Shown here: piece after piece, positions 1 to 8,262 of the stretch
Numbering within the stretch: the first letter of the stretch is position 1
Layout of the letters: each line of letters begins with the position of its first letter
From: DATHWB01 sp040905965
GTDB lineage: Bacteria > Actinomycetota > Acidimicrobiia > Spongiisociales > ZC4RG35
Reading direction: 5' to 3'
Assembly (NCBI GenBank): GCA_040905965.1
Contig: JBBDQP010000098.1
Location: 13,494 to 77,493, forward strand
DNA length: 64,000 nucleotides
Made by a program: the position numbers and the translations under genes
Notes under the pieces: model-generated
The model's input: the letters and a program-made list of their open reading frames with translations, nothing else
What the model was told of the DNA's origin: nothing
The model's database searches: none

Positions 1-832
1 CGAGCGGATTGGGGGCGAAGTCGACCAGAAACTCGCCGAAAAGGTCGATTCCGACGAGCTTGCTTGCCGACGACACCAGCACGGGGAAGATCTCGGCATC
101 GAGCATGCCCTGGTGGATGGTCTTGACGACGACGTCCCGTTCCGGTTCGACGCCTTCGAAGTACGCCTCCATGAGCGCCTCGTCTGACTCGACCACCGAC
201 TCGATGAGAGCCGTGTGGGTGGATGCGATGAGGTCGGCGACTTCCGGAGGCGTGTCGATGAGGGTTCCGGTCTTGGCGCCACCGTCGTACCCGTAGCAGC
301 GTCCCGAGACGACGCGGGCAACACCCGTGAGGGAAGCCTCTGACCCGATGGGAACCTGAACGGGGGCGACCCGCTTGCCGAACGCGTCGCGGAGTTGATC
401 GAGGGTGCGTTCGAAACTGGCACGCTCCCTGTCGAGCTTGGTCACCATGATCGCGCGCGGGATGCCCTCCTCTGCTGCTGCCCGCCACATGAGTTCGGTC
501 CCGACCTCGACCCCGTCGACCGCCGAGACGACGAAGAGGGCGAGGTCGGCGGCCCTGAGTGCGGCGCGGGCATCGCCTGCGAAGTCGGCATACCCCGGGG
601 TGTCGATGAGATTGATGCGGTGTCCGTGCCACTCCACGACCGCGGTGGAGAGCTCGAGTGAGATCTTGCGTTCCTGTTCTTCCGGGGTGTGATCGAGGAT
701 CGAGGTGCCGGCGTCGACCGAGCCGAGACGCGTCGTCACGGCGCCGACGTAGAGCAGTGCTTCGGCAAGGGAGGTCTTGCCACTTCCACCGTGACCGACG
801 AGAGCGACGTTGCGGATCTTCTCCGGGATCAC
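1..832 (-). CDS. Elongation factor G-like GTPase (FusA2-type), N-terminal part
   Basis: This is the first 277 residues of a translational GTPase of about 690 residues; the rest lies beyond the left edge. The GTG start at 832 follows a strong Shine-Dalgarno, GGAGGT, with 5-nt spacing. G1 is GHGGSGKT (residues 13-20), not the AHIDAGKT of true EF-G. G3 is DTPGYADF from residue 77 and G4 is TKLD at 131-134 instead of NKxD. That pattern fits the EF-G-like paralogue found in many Actinobacteria (FusA2 in mycobacteria) rather than the essential fusA of the str operon. Its exact role is unknown; a ribosome-associated GTPase is the family expectation. It is divergent from pgsA. Confidence 0.88.
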   Translation of the reverse strand, partial: MIPEKIRNVALVGHGGSGKTSLAEALLYVGAVTTRLGSVDAGTSILDHTPEEQERKISLELSTAVVEWHGHRINLIDTPGYADFAGDARAALRAADLALFVVSAVDGVEVGTELMWRAAAEEGIPRAIMVTKLDRERASFERTLDQLRDAFGKRVAPVQVPIGSEASLTGVARVVSGRCYGYDGGAKTGTLIDTPPEVADLIASTHTALIESVVESDEALMEAYFEGVEPERDVVVKTIHQGMLDAEIFPVLVSSASKLVGIDLFGEFLVDFAPNPL

Positions 833-863
833 TGGGTACCTCCTTCGATGAATCGGAACATCG

Positions 864-869
864 ACCCTA
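864..869 (-). promoter_or_regulatory. -10 element for the EF-G-like gene
   Basis: TAGGGT reads on the minus strand about 31 nt upstream of the GTG at 832. This predicts a 5' UTR of about 25 nt that contains the GGAGGT ribosome site. No convincing -35 box is visible. Confidence 0.4.
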
Positions 870-933
870 GACCTCGCATGCGTCACCTGAGCCTGGGAAC
901 TGGCACATCTGGGAGGCGATCACGGCGTCGTGG

Positions 934-939
934 TAGCTT
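934..939 (+). promoter_or_regulatory. -10 element for pgsA (leaderless type)
   Basis: TAGCTT ends 7 nt before the ATG at 947, so transcription would begin at or next to the start codon. There is no Shine-Dalgarno close to the ATG, which supports a leaderless mRNA. Confidence 0.5.
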
Positions 940-946
940 GCCCGGC

Positions 947-1519
947 ATGATCGACATGCGGGTTCGACCCAAGGTCCAGGGAATTCTCGAACCCATAGGA
1001 CGATTCCTTGGTCGCCTCGGCGTGACCCCGACCTTCATGACGCTTTTCGGTCTGTTCGTCGCGATCGGCGGTGCAGTCCTGATCGGAACGGGCCAGATCA
1101 TCTCCGGCGCGCTCGTCGCGCTGGCCGGGGCGGCACTCGATGGTCTCGACGGCTCGGTCGCACGCGCCGCAGACAAGGTCACAGAACGCGGCGGGTTTCT
1201 CGATGCGACGGTGGACCGACTGGGTGAAATTGCGGTCTTGACCGGTCTCGCCGTGAGTCAAAGGGGGGAGGTCAGGATCCTCCTGCTCACCCTGCTCGCT
1301 CTCGGGGGGTCGATGTTGGTTCCGTACATGCGAGCGAAAGCCGAGGCGTTGGGCATCGACGGCCGGGGTGGGCTGATGGGCAGAGCCGAGCGGGTTCTGC
1401 TGCTGACGATCGGGATGCTCACCGGGTGGATCGAACCCATGCTGTGGGTGTTTGTCGCTGCCTCGTGGTTCACGGCGGGTCAGCGATTCTGGACGACCTA
1501 CGACCTGATCGAGAATTGA
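947..1519 (+). CDS. pgsA: CDP-alcohol phosphatidyltransferase, probable phosphatidylinositol phosphate synthase
   Basis: This 190-residue membrane enzyme transfers a phosphatidyl group from CDP-diacylglycerol to an alcohol acceptor. The full CDP-alcohol phosphotransferase signature is present: D65-x2-D68-G69-x2-A72-R73-x8-G82-x3-D86-x3-D90. Hydrophobic segments follow at roughly 30-62, 92-112 and 140-175. The acceptor is inferred from context. The next two genes encode a PIM acyltransferase and PimA, the same order as mycobacterial pgsA1-Rv2611c-pimA, which points to inositol-1-phosphate. ATG 947 is chosen because a -10 hexamer sits 7 nt upstream; ATG 956 is an alternative. Confidence 0.88.
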   Translation: MIDMRVRPKVQGILEPIGRFLGRLGVTPTFMTLFGLFVAIGGAVLIGTGQIISGALVALAGAALDGLDGSVARAADKVTERGGFLDATVDRLGEIAVLTGLAVSQRGEVRILLLTLLALGGSMLVPYMRAKAEALGIDGRGGLMGRAERVLLLTIGMLTGWIEPMLWVFVAASWFTAGQRFWTTYDLIEN

Positions 1520-1521
1520 CC

Positions 1522-2397
1522 GTGTTGGCCTACCTGGCCATGCGTGTGGGTACCGGGATCGTCGGTCTCCTCCCGTTTCGGACCGCCATCGCACTGGGAC
1601 AGCTCGCAGGAAGAACTTTCGGACGCTTCGGGACGGGCCGGCGGACGATGGTGGAACGTCATGCGCGCCGGCTGGGGATTCCCGCAGAGGACATCTCGTC
1701 GCATGTGTCCGCGGTGTTCGCGGCGTACGGCCGCTACTGGGCCGAGGCGTTGTGGATACGGCCGAAGCGCCGGACGTTCGTCGACGCCCGAACGACCGAC
1801 GAGGGCCTCGAACATCTCCAAGCGGCCCACGACGCCGGGCGGGGCGCGATCGCCGCGCTTCCGCACATGGGGAATTGGGAGTATGCAGCCACGGTCGGCA
1901 CCAGACTCGGACTCACGGTTGTTGCCGTGGCCGAGAACCTCCGCAACCACCGGATCAGGGACTGGTTTCTGGGTCTCCGATCCTCGATGGACATCGGGAT
2001 CGTGCTCGCCACCGGCGGCTCCCAGGTGATCCGCGAGTTGGAGACGGTGATCGGAGCGAATGGAGTGGTGGCGCTCCTGTGTGATCGGGACCTGAAAGGG
2101 AAAGGCGTCGAGGTCGAGTTCCTCGGTGAACGGACGACGATGCCAGCCGGGCCGGCATCGTTGGCTCTCCGCACCGGCGCACCAATCCTCCCCGTGGCGA
2201 CGTATTTCACCGAGACCGGACACCACGTCGTGGTTCGGCCGCCGATCGAGATTCCTGCAGGCACGGACAGGACAGAGCGGATCCGGGCGACCACCCAGAT
2301 CCTCGCCAAGGAACTGGAGTCGCTGATCCTGGCTGCGCCGGAACAGTGGCACCTGGTGCAACCGAACTGGCCGAGCGATTTCGAGGCGATCAGTTGA
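1522..2397 (+). CDS. Lysophospholipid acyltransferase family, probable phosphatidylinositol mannoside acyltransferase
   Basis: This 291-residue protein belongs to the LpxL/HtrB-like acyltransferases. The catalytic motif is H115-x4-E120 (PHMGNWE), the HX4D/E pattern of actinobacterial PatA enzymes, which acylate PIM2 on the inner membrane face. The N-terminus is hydrophobic (about 1-30), consistent with membrane association. GTG 1522 lies 2 nt after the pgsA stop; ATG 1540 is an alternative. Its place between pgsA and pimA supports a role in phosphatidylinositol mannoside assembly, but the acceptor is not proven by sequence alone. Confidence 0.85.
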   Translation: MLAYLAMRVGTGIVGLLPFRTAIALGQLAGRTFGRFGTGRRTMVERHARRLGIPAEDISSHVSAVFAAYGRYWAEALWIRPKRRTFVDARTTDEGLEHLQAAHDAGRGAIAALPHMGNWEYAATVGTRLGLTVVAVAENLRNHRIRDWFLGLRSSMDIGIVLATGGSQVIRELETVIGANGVVALLCDRDLKGKGVEVEFLGERTTMPAGPASLALRTGAPILPVATYFTETGHHVVVRPPIEIPAGTDRTERIRATTQILAKELESLILAAPEQWHLVQPNWPSDFEAIS

Positions 2398-3419
2398 GGG
2401 TCGCAGTCGTGTGTCCGTACGACCTGGGCCTGGCGGGTGGCGTGCAGCAACTGACGATCGAACTCGTCGACCGGCTCGGACGGTCCGGTCACGACGCCTG
2501 GCTGGTCGGTCCCGGACATCGCGAGGGCGCCCGTTCGGTGGGGTCGACGGTGAGGATCCGAGCCAACGCGTCGTCCGTTCCCGTCGCCCTGGGTCCGAAG
2601 GTCGGAACGCGTGTTCGGAAAGCGCTGACCGGGGCCGACGTCGTTCACATTCACGAACCCCTGATCCCGCACGTTTCCTGGGCGGCCCTTCGGACCTCCA
2701 TCCCCAAGGTGCTCACTTTCCACGCCGACGCTCCCGGCTGGGCGAGAGCGCTCTATCGAAGACTGGACCGGCCGATCGGCCGTGCGATGCGGTCATCGGT
2801 CGTCACGGCTGTCTCGCCGGTTGCCGCGGCCTCGGTTCCGCTCCGGTGGGGGCCTGTCGACGTCATCCCCAATGCGCTGGACGTGGCTGCCTATTTCCAG
2901 AATCGGGAACGGACGGAGTCGCGTGTCACATTTCTCGGGCGCGACGATCCGCGCAAGGGTCTCGATGTCGTATTGCGAGCGTGGCCTGCCGTGCGGGCGG
3001 CCCATCCTCGCGCCGAGTTGGTCGTGATCGGCGGGGTTCGGTCCGAGGGACCGGAAGGCGTGCGCTTCGTCGGTCGGGTCGACGAGTCCACCAAACGTGA
3101 TCTTCTCGCGTCAACGTCGGTCCATGTGGCCCCCAATATTCGTGGCGAGAGCTTCGGGATCGTGGTCGTCGAGGCAATGGCAGCCGGTGCAGCCGTGATC
3201 GCGTCTGACATTCCCGCCTTCGTCGACGTGATGGGCGGAACCGGGGTGCACGTACCGGTGGGGGACGCGCCGGCGCTCGCGGCGGCGATCGTCGACCTGC
3301 TTGGCGATCGCGCCCGCGCGGCGGCTGTCGGCGAGGCGGGACGGCGGCGCGCTCAGGAGTTCGATTGGTCGAAGGTCACGGAGAGGTACGTGAGCGCGTA
3401 CGAGCGAGCTGTCGGATGA
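2394..3419 (+). CDS. pimA: GT4 glycosyltransferase, probable phosphatidylinositol alpha-mannosyltransferase PimA
   Basis: This 341-residue GT-B glycosyltransferase begins VAVVCPYDLGLAGGVQ, with the glycine-rich acceptor loop of PimA. A donor-binding E-x7-E segment (ESFGIVVVE) lies near residues 250-260. PimA transfers the first mannose from GDP-mannose to phosphatidylinositol. The start is a TTG at 2394 that overlaps the upstream stop (TTGA), preceded by GAGG. An ATG at 2346 inside the upstream gene would add 16 residues absent from the family and is rejected. Third gene of the apparent PIM cluster. Confidence 0.85.
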   Translation: MRVAVVCPYDLGLAGGVQQLTIELVDRLGRSGHDAWLVGPGHREGARSVGSTVRIRANASSVPVALGPKVGTRVRKALTGADVVHIHEPLIPHVSWAALRTSIPKVLTFHADAPGWARALYRRLDRPIGRAMRSSVVTAVSPVAAASVPLRWGPVDVIPNALDVAAYFQNRERTESRVTFLGRDDPRKGLDVVLRAWPAVRAAHPRAELVVIGGVRSEGPEGVRFVGRVDESTKRDLLASTSVHVAPNIRGESFGIVVVEAMAAGAAVIASDIPAFVDVMGGTGVHVPVGDAPALAAAIVDLLGDRARAAAVGEAGRRRAQEFDWSKVTERYVSAYERAVG

Positions 3420-3437
3420 ACTGGGCGGCGCCAGCGG

Positions 3438-3443
3438 TACCAT
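3438..3443 (+). promoter_or_regulatory. -10 element for pdxS
   Basis: TACCAT lies 25 nt before the pdxS GTG. The predicted transcript has a UTR of about 18 nt containing AAAGGAG, so this is a leadered promoter, unlike most others here. Confidence 0.45.
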
Positions 3444-3467
3444 TCGGGTCCACCCAAAGGAGCAGTT

Positions 3468-4349
3468 GTGGAACGAGGGACTGATCTGGTCAAGCGTGGG
3501 CTGGCCGACATGCTCAAAGGCGGGGTGATCATGGACGTGGTCACCCCGGCAGAAGCGCGAGTCGCAGAAGAGGCGGGCGCCGTGGCGGTCATGGCTCTTG
3601 AGCGCGTGCCTTCCGACATCCGTCGGGATGGTGGAGTCGCCCGGATGTCCGACCCTTCCATGATCCAGGGAATCCAAGAAGCAGTGTCCATCCCGGTGAT
3701 GGCCAAGGCACGGATCGGCCACTTCTACGAGGCGCGGGTGCTGGAAGCACTCGACGTCGACTACATCGACGAGTCAGAGGTGCTCACGCCGGCGGACGAA
3801 TCCCATCACATCGACAAGTGGGCGTTCACGACCCCGTTCGTGTGCGGTGCCAAGGATCTGGGGGAGGCGCTGCGACGCATCGGCGAGGGTGCGGCGATGA
3901 TCCGTACCAAGGGTGAGGCCGGAACAGGCAACGTCGTAGAGGCGGTCCGGCACATGCGCGAGATCACCTCCGGCATCCGGTGGCTCACCACGCTCGGCAA
4001 CGAGCAGCTCATGACCGCTGCCCGAGACCTGCGGGCCCCTTACGCCCTGGTCAAGGAGGTGGCAGAGACGGGAAGGCTGCCTGTCGTGAACTTCGCTGCC
4101 GGGGGAATCGCCACGCCCGCAGACGCCGCGCTGATGATGGCGCTCGGAGTCGACGGGGTGTTCGTCGGGTCCGGGATCTTCAAGAGTTCCAACCCCGAGC
4201 TCTTCGCCCGGGCGATCGTCGATGCCACGACCAACTGGGAGAGCCCCGAGATCGTCGCCAAAGTATCGGCCGGGCTCGGCGCCGCCATGCCCGGCATCGA
4301 GATGAGCACGCTCGCCGAATCGGAGCAGCTCGCACGCAGAGGTTGGTGA
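3468..4349 (+). CDS. pdxS: Pyridoxal 5'-phosphate synthase lyase subunit PdxS
   Basis: This 293-residue TIM-barrel subunit makes PLP from ribose 5-phosphate, glyceraldehyde 3-phosphate and ammonia. The two catalytic lysines are visible: K80 in PVMAKARIGH (ribose-5-phosphate adduct) and K148 in IRTKGEAGTGN. The length matches the family. The GTG start at 3468 has AAAGGAG upstream. The glutaminase partner pdxT follows after 4 nt, so the R5P-dependent vitamin B6 pathway is complete. Confidence 0.97.
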   Translation: MERGTDLVKRGLADMLKGGVIMDVVTPAEARVAEEAGAVAVMALERVPSDIRRDGGVARMSDPSMIQGIQEAVSIPVMAKARIGHFYEARVLEALDVDYIDESEVLTPADESHHIDKWAFTTPFVCGAKDLGEALRRIGEGAAMIRTKGEAGTGNVVEAVRHMREITSGIRWLTTLGNEQLMTAARDLRAPYALVKEVAETGRLPVVNFAAGGIATPADAALMMALGVDGVFVGSGIFKSSNPELFARAIVDATTNWESPEIVAKVSAGLGAAMPGIEMSTLAESEQLARRGW

Positions 4350-4353
4350 GTCG

Positions 4354-4917
4354 ATGCCGGTCGTGGGCGTCCTCGCATTGCAGGGCGACTTCCGAGAGCA
4401 CCTGAGCGTTCTCGCCGGGCTGGGTGTCCAAGCTCGGCCGGTTCGTCTGCCCGAACACCTCGCCGGTGTGGACGCACTCGTGATGCCAGGCGGGGAGTCG
4501 ACGACGATTGGCAAGCTCGCGGTGCGCTGGGGACTGTTCGAGCCGCTCAGGGATCTGATCGGAGGAGGTCTTCCCACGTTGGGCACCTGTGCGGGGCTGA
4601 TATTCGCTTCCTCCGCCGTCACGGAAGGTGACCAGCACCTCCTCGGAGTTCTCGACGTGGTTGTCCAGCGCAATGCGTTCGGGCGGCAGAACGATTCCTT
4701 CGAGGCAGACATCGAAGTCGAGGGGCTTGACCGTCCCTTTCACGCCGTTTTCATCCGCGCTCCGTGGGTGGCGAAGGTCGGAGGTGCGGTGGACGTGTTG
4801 GCGACCATCGACGACCATCCGGTCATGGTGCGCCAGGGGTCGATCCTCGGCGTGTCGTTCCATCCCGAACTCACCGACGACACCCGCATCCATGAGATGC
4901 TTCTCGACCTGATCTGA
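4354..4917 (+). CDS. pdxT: Pyridoxal 5'-phosphate synthase glutaminase subunit PdxT
   Basis: This 187-residue class I amidotransferase releases ammonia from glutamine and channels it to PdxS. The catalytic triad C79 (GTCAG), H170 and E172 (FHPEL) sits at exactly the numbering known from the Bacillus enzyme. PGGEST near 45-50 binds glutamine. ATG 4354 is 4 nt after the pdxS stop, so the two are probably co-translated. Confidence 0.97.
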   Translation: MPVVGVLALQGDFREHLSVLAGLGVQARPVRLPEHLAGVDALVMPGGESTTIGKLAVRWGLFEPLRDLIGGGLPTLGTCAGLIFASSAVTEGDQHLLGVLDVVVQRNAFGRQNDSFEADIEVEGLDRPFHAVFIRAPWVAKVGGAVDVLATIDDHPVMVRQGSILGVSFHPELTDDTRIHEMLLDLI

Positions 4918-4929
4918 ACGAGGAACACA

Positions 4930-5673
4930 ATGGCCGGACATTCCAAATGGGCGAACATCAAACACCGAAAGGGTCGCCAGGATGCGGCGCGGGGCAAGCT
5001 CTTCGCGAAGCTCGCCAGAGCCATCGAACAGGCGGCCCGTGAGGGTGGTGGCGACCCGACGATGAACATCTCGCTCGCCAACGCCATTGCCAAGGCGAAG
5101 GCGGCCTCGATGCCGAACGACAACATCGACCGGGCGGTCAAGCGAGGTTCGGGCGAAGGCGGCGACGCCGTGGCATACGAGGAGACCTGGTACGAAGGGT
5201 ATGGGCCTGGTGGTGTGGCGGTCTACATCCACGTTCTCACAGACAACCGCAACCGCGCCGCCTCCGACGTGCGGGCGACGATGACCCGCAACAACGGGAA
5301 CCTGGGCGAACCGGGATCGGTCGGTTATCTCTTCAGTCAGCGCGGGTTGATCGTGGCTCGGGGCGACGAGGACACCGTCATGCTGACCGCCCTCGAATCG
5401 GGGGCAGACGATGTTCGCGAGTCGGGCGATTCGTTCGAGATCGAATCGGCGCCCAACGCGCTTGAGGCATTGCGCGAGGCGCTCGAATCCGCCGGGGTGG
5501 AAGTCGAGTCTGCAGACGTGACGCAGGTGCCGTCGACGACCATCGCCGTCGACGCCGAAGGGGCAGGCAAGATCTTCCGACTGATCGACGCCCTTGAAGA
5601 CCTCGACGACGTCCAGGAGGTCTTCGCCAATTTTGACGTCTCCGACGAGATCATGGAGCAACTCGCAGGCTGA
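4930..5673 (+). CDS. yebC: YebC/PmpR family protein
   Basis: This 247-residue protein begins MAGHSKWANIKHRKG, the diagnostic N-terminus of the YebC/TACO1 family. Members have been described as transcriptional regulators and, more recently, as factors that help ribosomes through difficult stretches. The acidic C-terminal part is typical. It sits between pdxT and ruvC, as in mycobacteria and many other bacteria, where yebC precedes the ruv genes. AGGAAC precedes the ATG. Confidence 0.95.
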   Translation: MAGHSKWANIKHRKGRQDAARGKLFAKLARAIEQAAREGGGDPTMNISLANAIAKAKAASMPNDNIDRAVKRGSGEGGDAVAYEETWYEGYGPGGVAVYIHVLTDNRNRAASDVRATMTRNNGNLGEPGSVGYLFSQRGLIVARGDEDTVMLTALESGADDVRESGDSFEIESAPNALEALREALESAGVEVESADVTQVPSTTIAVDAEGAGKIFRLIDALEDLDDVQEVFANFDVSDEIMEQLAG

Positions 5674-5710
5674 GCCGCCCGGTCGGAGACGACTCGTCTT
5701 GAATAGGCGG

Positions 5711-6142
5711 ATGCGGACATTGCTCCTCGTCATCCACATCGGGGCGGCTGCCGCCTGGTTCGGGCACAAGCTCACCATTCCGCGAGAGATCCGCAGTTCG
5801 CTTGCCACCGGTGGCGCTGTCGCAGAGGCGATGGTGCAGCGTCTCTCGGTCACGGCCCGCCTCGGAATCGCGGCCGCCGTCGTCACCGTCCTGAGCGGGA
5901 TCGGACTCCTGTGGAGTGCAGGGTGGACCGCGTCGGCGGTGCTCGGCGTCGGGATCATGGCGGCGGTCGGTGCAGTCGCGGTAGGGGCGGGTGCCGCCCG
6001 TCCGGCCTGGGTCGGGCTGGTGTCGGCTGTCGAGGACGGAGATCTGGCGCTCGCGGGCGCGTTCGGCCGACGATTCGCACGCTTCCTCCACCTCGAGAAT
6101 CTCCTGTGGCTGGCGGCCTTGGCGGCGATGGTGGCCGGATGA
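5711..6142 (+). CDS. Small integral membrane protein of unknown function
   Basis: This 143-residue protein has about four hydrophobic segments (roughly 1-20, 48-68, 72-98 and 122-143) and begins with VIHIGAAAAWFGHK. The histidine-rich start and small size resemble CopD/DUF2269-like membrane proteins, but I cannot assign a family with confidence. ATG 5711 follows GGCGG; a TTG at 5699 is possible. It lies between yebC and ruvC, 37 nt after yebC, perhaps in the same transcript. Confidence 0.7.
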   Translation: MRTLLLVIHIGAAAAWFGHKLTIPREIRSSLATGGAVAEAMVQRLSVTARLGIAAAVVTVLSGIGLLWSAGWTASAVLGVGIMAAVGAVAVGAGAARPAWVGLVSAVEDGDLALAGAFGRRFARFLHLENLLWLAALAAMVAG

Positions 6143-6176
6143 CGGCCGGTGACACGGAACTGACCGACCGACCATC

Positions 6177-6182
6177 TACCCT
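6177..6182 (+). promoter_or_regulatory. -10 element for ruvCAB
   Basis: TACCCT ends 9 nt before the ruvC ATG at 6192, and no ribosome site intervenes. This suggests a leaderless or nearly leaderless ruvC mRNA. Confidence 0.4.
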
Positions 6183-6191
6183 GTCGTACAC

Positions 6192-6680
6192 ATGTTCGTC
6201 CTCGGTATCGATCCTGGTCTGACCCGGACCGGCTACGGCCTCGTCCGCCGCGGTCGCGTGCTCGAGGCTGTTGCCGCGGGTGTCATCCGCACGGATCCTG
6301 AGCAGTCGATGGCATCGCGGCTCCTGGAACTCGAACGCGACCTGTCTGCGGTGATCGCCGAGCATCAGCCCGAGGTCGTCGCCATCGAACGAATCTTCAC
6401 GAACAAGAATCGGCAGACGGCCATCTCCGTCGGACGGGCGTCGGGCGTTGCGATGGTCGTGGCAGCCCGGGCGGGTCTGGAGGTCGCCGAATACAGCCCG
6501 AACGAAGTGAAACTCGCCGTCGCCGGTGACGGATCTGCGACGAAGGCCGGCGTGGCGTCGATGGTGGCTCGACGACTGGCGCTCGGCGCATTGGCCGGTC
6601 CAGCCGATGTGACCGATGCGCTGGCAATCGCAATCTGTCACATCCAGAGCATCAGGCTCCCGGCGAGGGCGCCGCGATGA
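6192..6680 (+). CDS. ruvC: Holliday junction resolvase RuvC
   Basis: This 162-residue endonuclease cuts Holliday junctions in complex with RuvAB. The first catalytic aspartate is in VLGIDPGLTRTGYG (D7), and the conserved acidic residue in VVAIERIF follows near residue 65. The C-terminal aspartates in the DVTDALAIA region complete the RNase H-like site. Length is normal. It overlaps ruvA by 4 nt (ATGA), giving the standard ruvC-ruvA-ruvB order. Confidence 0.97.
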   Translation: MFVLGIDPGLTRTGYGLVRRGRVLEAVAAGVIRTDPEQSMASRLLELERDLSAVIAEHQPEVVAIERIFTNKNRQTAISVGRASGVAMVVAARAGLEVAEYSPNEVKLAVAGDGSATKAGVASMVARRLALGALAGPADVTDALAIAICHIQSIRLPARAPR

Positions 6681-7240
6681 TCGGCCAGCTCCGGGGGAGG
6701 GTGGCAGCCATCGAAGGCGACCGGATCGTCCTCGACGTCGCCGGCGTCGGATACGAGATCCACGTGACGCCGAAGACGGCCGCGGCGGTCGGACAACCGG
6801 GTGACGAAGCGACCATCGCCACCCATCTCCACGTACGTGACGACGCCCTCGTCCTGTATGGATTCTCCACTTCCGGGGACCGCGAGCTGTTCAAGATCCT
6901 CCTCAGCGCCCAGGGTGTCGGCCCGCGCGTCGCGCTCGGCATCCTCGGGGTGTTCTCGGCCGATGCCCTCAGACGGGTCGTCGCCTCCGAGGACGTCGAT
7001 GCCCTGACCCAGGTTCCCGGTATCGGCAAGCGCACCGCCCAGCGAATCGTGTTGGATCTCAAACCGCGCATCGCCGACATGGAGGCCGACATCGTGAGCG
7101 GCGACGGAAGTCAGGTTCGGCAGGCGCTCGAACAGTTGGGATACTCCGCTGTTGAGATCAGGGAAGCCATGACCGAAGTCGACTCCGACGCTGTTGTCAC
7201 CGAACAGATCCGTTCCGCGCTCCGGTTGCTCGGCCGATGA
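6677..7240 (+). CDS. ruvA: Holliday junction branch migration protein RuvA
   Basis: This 187-residue junction-binding subunit starts MIGQLRGRVA. An OB-fold occupies about 1-65, helix-hairpin-helix motifs lie in the middle (VGPRVALGIL and VPGIGKRTAQRI), and the C-terminal domain that contacts RuvB is near 140-187. It overlaps both neighbours by 4 nt, so expression of ruvCAB is tightly coupled. Confidence 0.97.
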   Translation: MIGQLRGRVAAIEGDRIVLDVAGVGYEIHVTPKTAAAVGQPGDEATIATHLHVRDDALVLYGFSTSGDRELFKILLSAQGVGPRVALGILGVFSADALRRVVASEDVDALTQVPGIGKRTAQRIVLDLKPRIADMEADIVSGDGSQVRQALEQLGYSAVEIREAMTEVDSDAVVTEQIRSALRLLGR

Positions 7241-8262
7241 GGGAGGAAGGGCTGCTGGGTGTCGCGGTCGATCCGATCGACGATCCGTTCGAGATGACGT
7301 TGCGGCCGGCGTCGCTCGACGAGTTTGTCGGACAGCAGATGGTCAAGGAGCGCCTGCGCATCTCAGTGGAGGCTGCCCGCGCACTGAGCAAGCCGCTCGA
7401 TCATGTGCTGCTCTCCGGACCCCCCGGTCTGGGCAAGACATCCCTGGCCTGGATCATCGCCCACGAGCTGGGTGCCTCGATCCTGAAGACCTCAGGCCCT
7501 GCTCTGGAGCGGCCGGGTGACCTTGCCGCCATCCTCTCGAATCTCAATCCGGGCGACGTCTTCTTCATCGACGAGATTCACAGGCTGCCGAGGCAGGTCG
7601 AGGAAGTGCTCTATCCCGCCATGGAGGACTTCGAACTCGACATCGTGCTCGGTAAGGGTCCGGCTGCCAGTTCGATCCGTCTCGACTTGCCCCCCTTCAC
7701 TCTGGTCGGGGCAACAACCCGGATCGGAACCGTGTCGGCACCTCTCCGCGACCGCTTCGGACTGGTCGAGCGCATCGACTACTACACGACGTCCGACCTC
7801 GAACTGATCGTTCGACGATCCGCCTCCATCCTGGGCGCCGACGTCGACGAAGGCGGAGCCAAGGCGATCGCCCGCCGCAGCCGAGGCACCGCCCGCATCG
7901 CCAACCGACTGCTCGCCAGGGTCAACGACTATGCCGTCGCCCGCGGCGACGGGACTGTGCGGGAAGGCGTGGCCGATGAGGCGCTGGCCGTCTACGAGAT
8001 CGACGATTTGGGTCTCGACAAGGTGGACAGGGCGATCCTCGATGCGATCGTCAACCGGTTCTCCGGGGGACCGGTCGGGCTCGGCACGCTCGCGATCGCA
8101 GTGGGCGAGGAGCAGGAGACCGTCGAGGACGCATACGAACCCTTTCTGCTGCAACTGGGACTCATCCAGCGGACGCCTCGCGGCCGGGTGGCCACGGTCA
8201 GGGCGTACCGGCACCTGGGCTTCGAACCCCCCGCCTCAGGGCATCCGACGCTCGACCTCTGA
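7237..8262 (+). CDS. ruvB: Holliday junction branch migration helicase RuvB
   Basis: This 341-residue AAA+ motor drives branch migration with RuvA. Walker A is GPPGLGKTS, Walker B is FFIDEIHRL, and sensor 1 follows in LVGATTRIG. The C-terminal winged helix ends near GHPTLDL. Length and domain order are typical. The final A of its TGA is the first base of the queA ATG. Confidence 0.98.
   Translation: MREEGLLGVAVDPIDDPFEMTLRPASLDEFVGQQMVKERLRISVEAARALSKPLDHVLLSGPPGLGKTSLAWIIAHELGASILKTSGPALERPGDLAAILSNLNPGDVFFIDEIHRLPRQVEEVLYPAMEDFELDIVLGKGPAASSIRLDLPPFTLVGATTRIGTVSAPLRDRFGLVERIDYYTTSDLELIVRRSASILGADVDEGGAKAIARRSRGTARIANRLLARVNDYAVARGDGTVREGVADEALAVYEIDDLGLDKVDRAILDAIVNRFSGGPVGLGTLAIAVGEEQETVEDAYEPFLLQLGLIQRTPRGRVATVRAYRHLGFEPPASGHPTLDL

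Noticed and set aside
4180..5958. Very long open frame (about 590 codons) on the minus strand across pdxT and yebC
   Set aside because: High GC makes antisense frames open. The plus-strand genes are unmistakable family members, and the antisense translation is compositionally biased with no domain.
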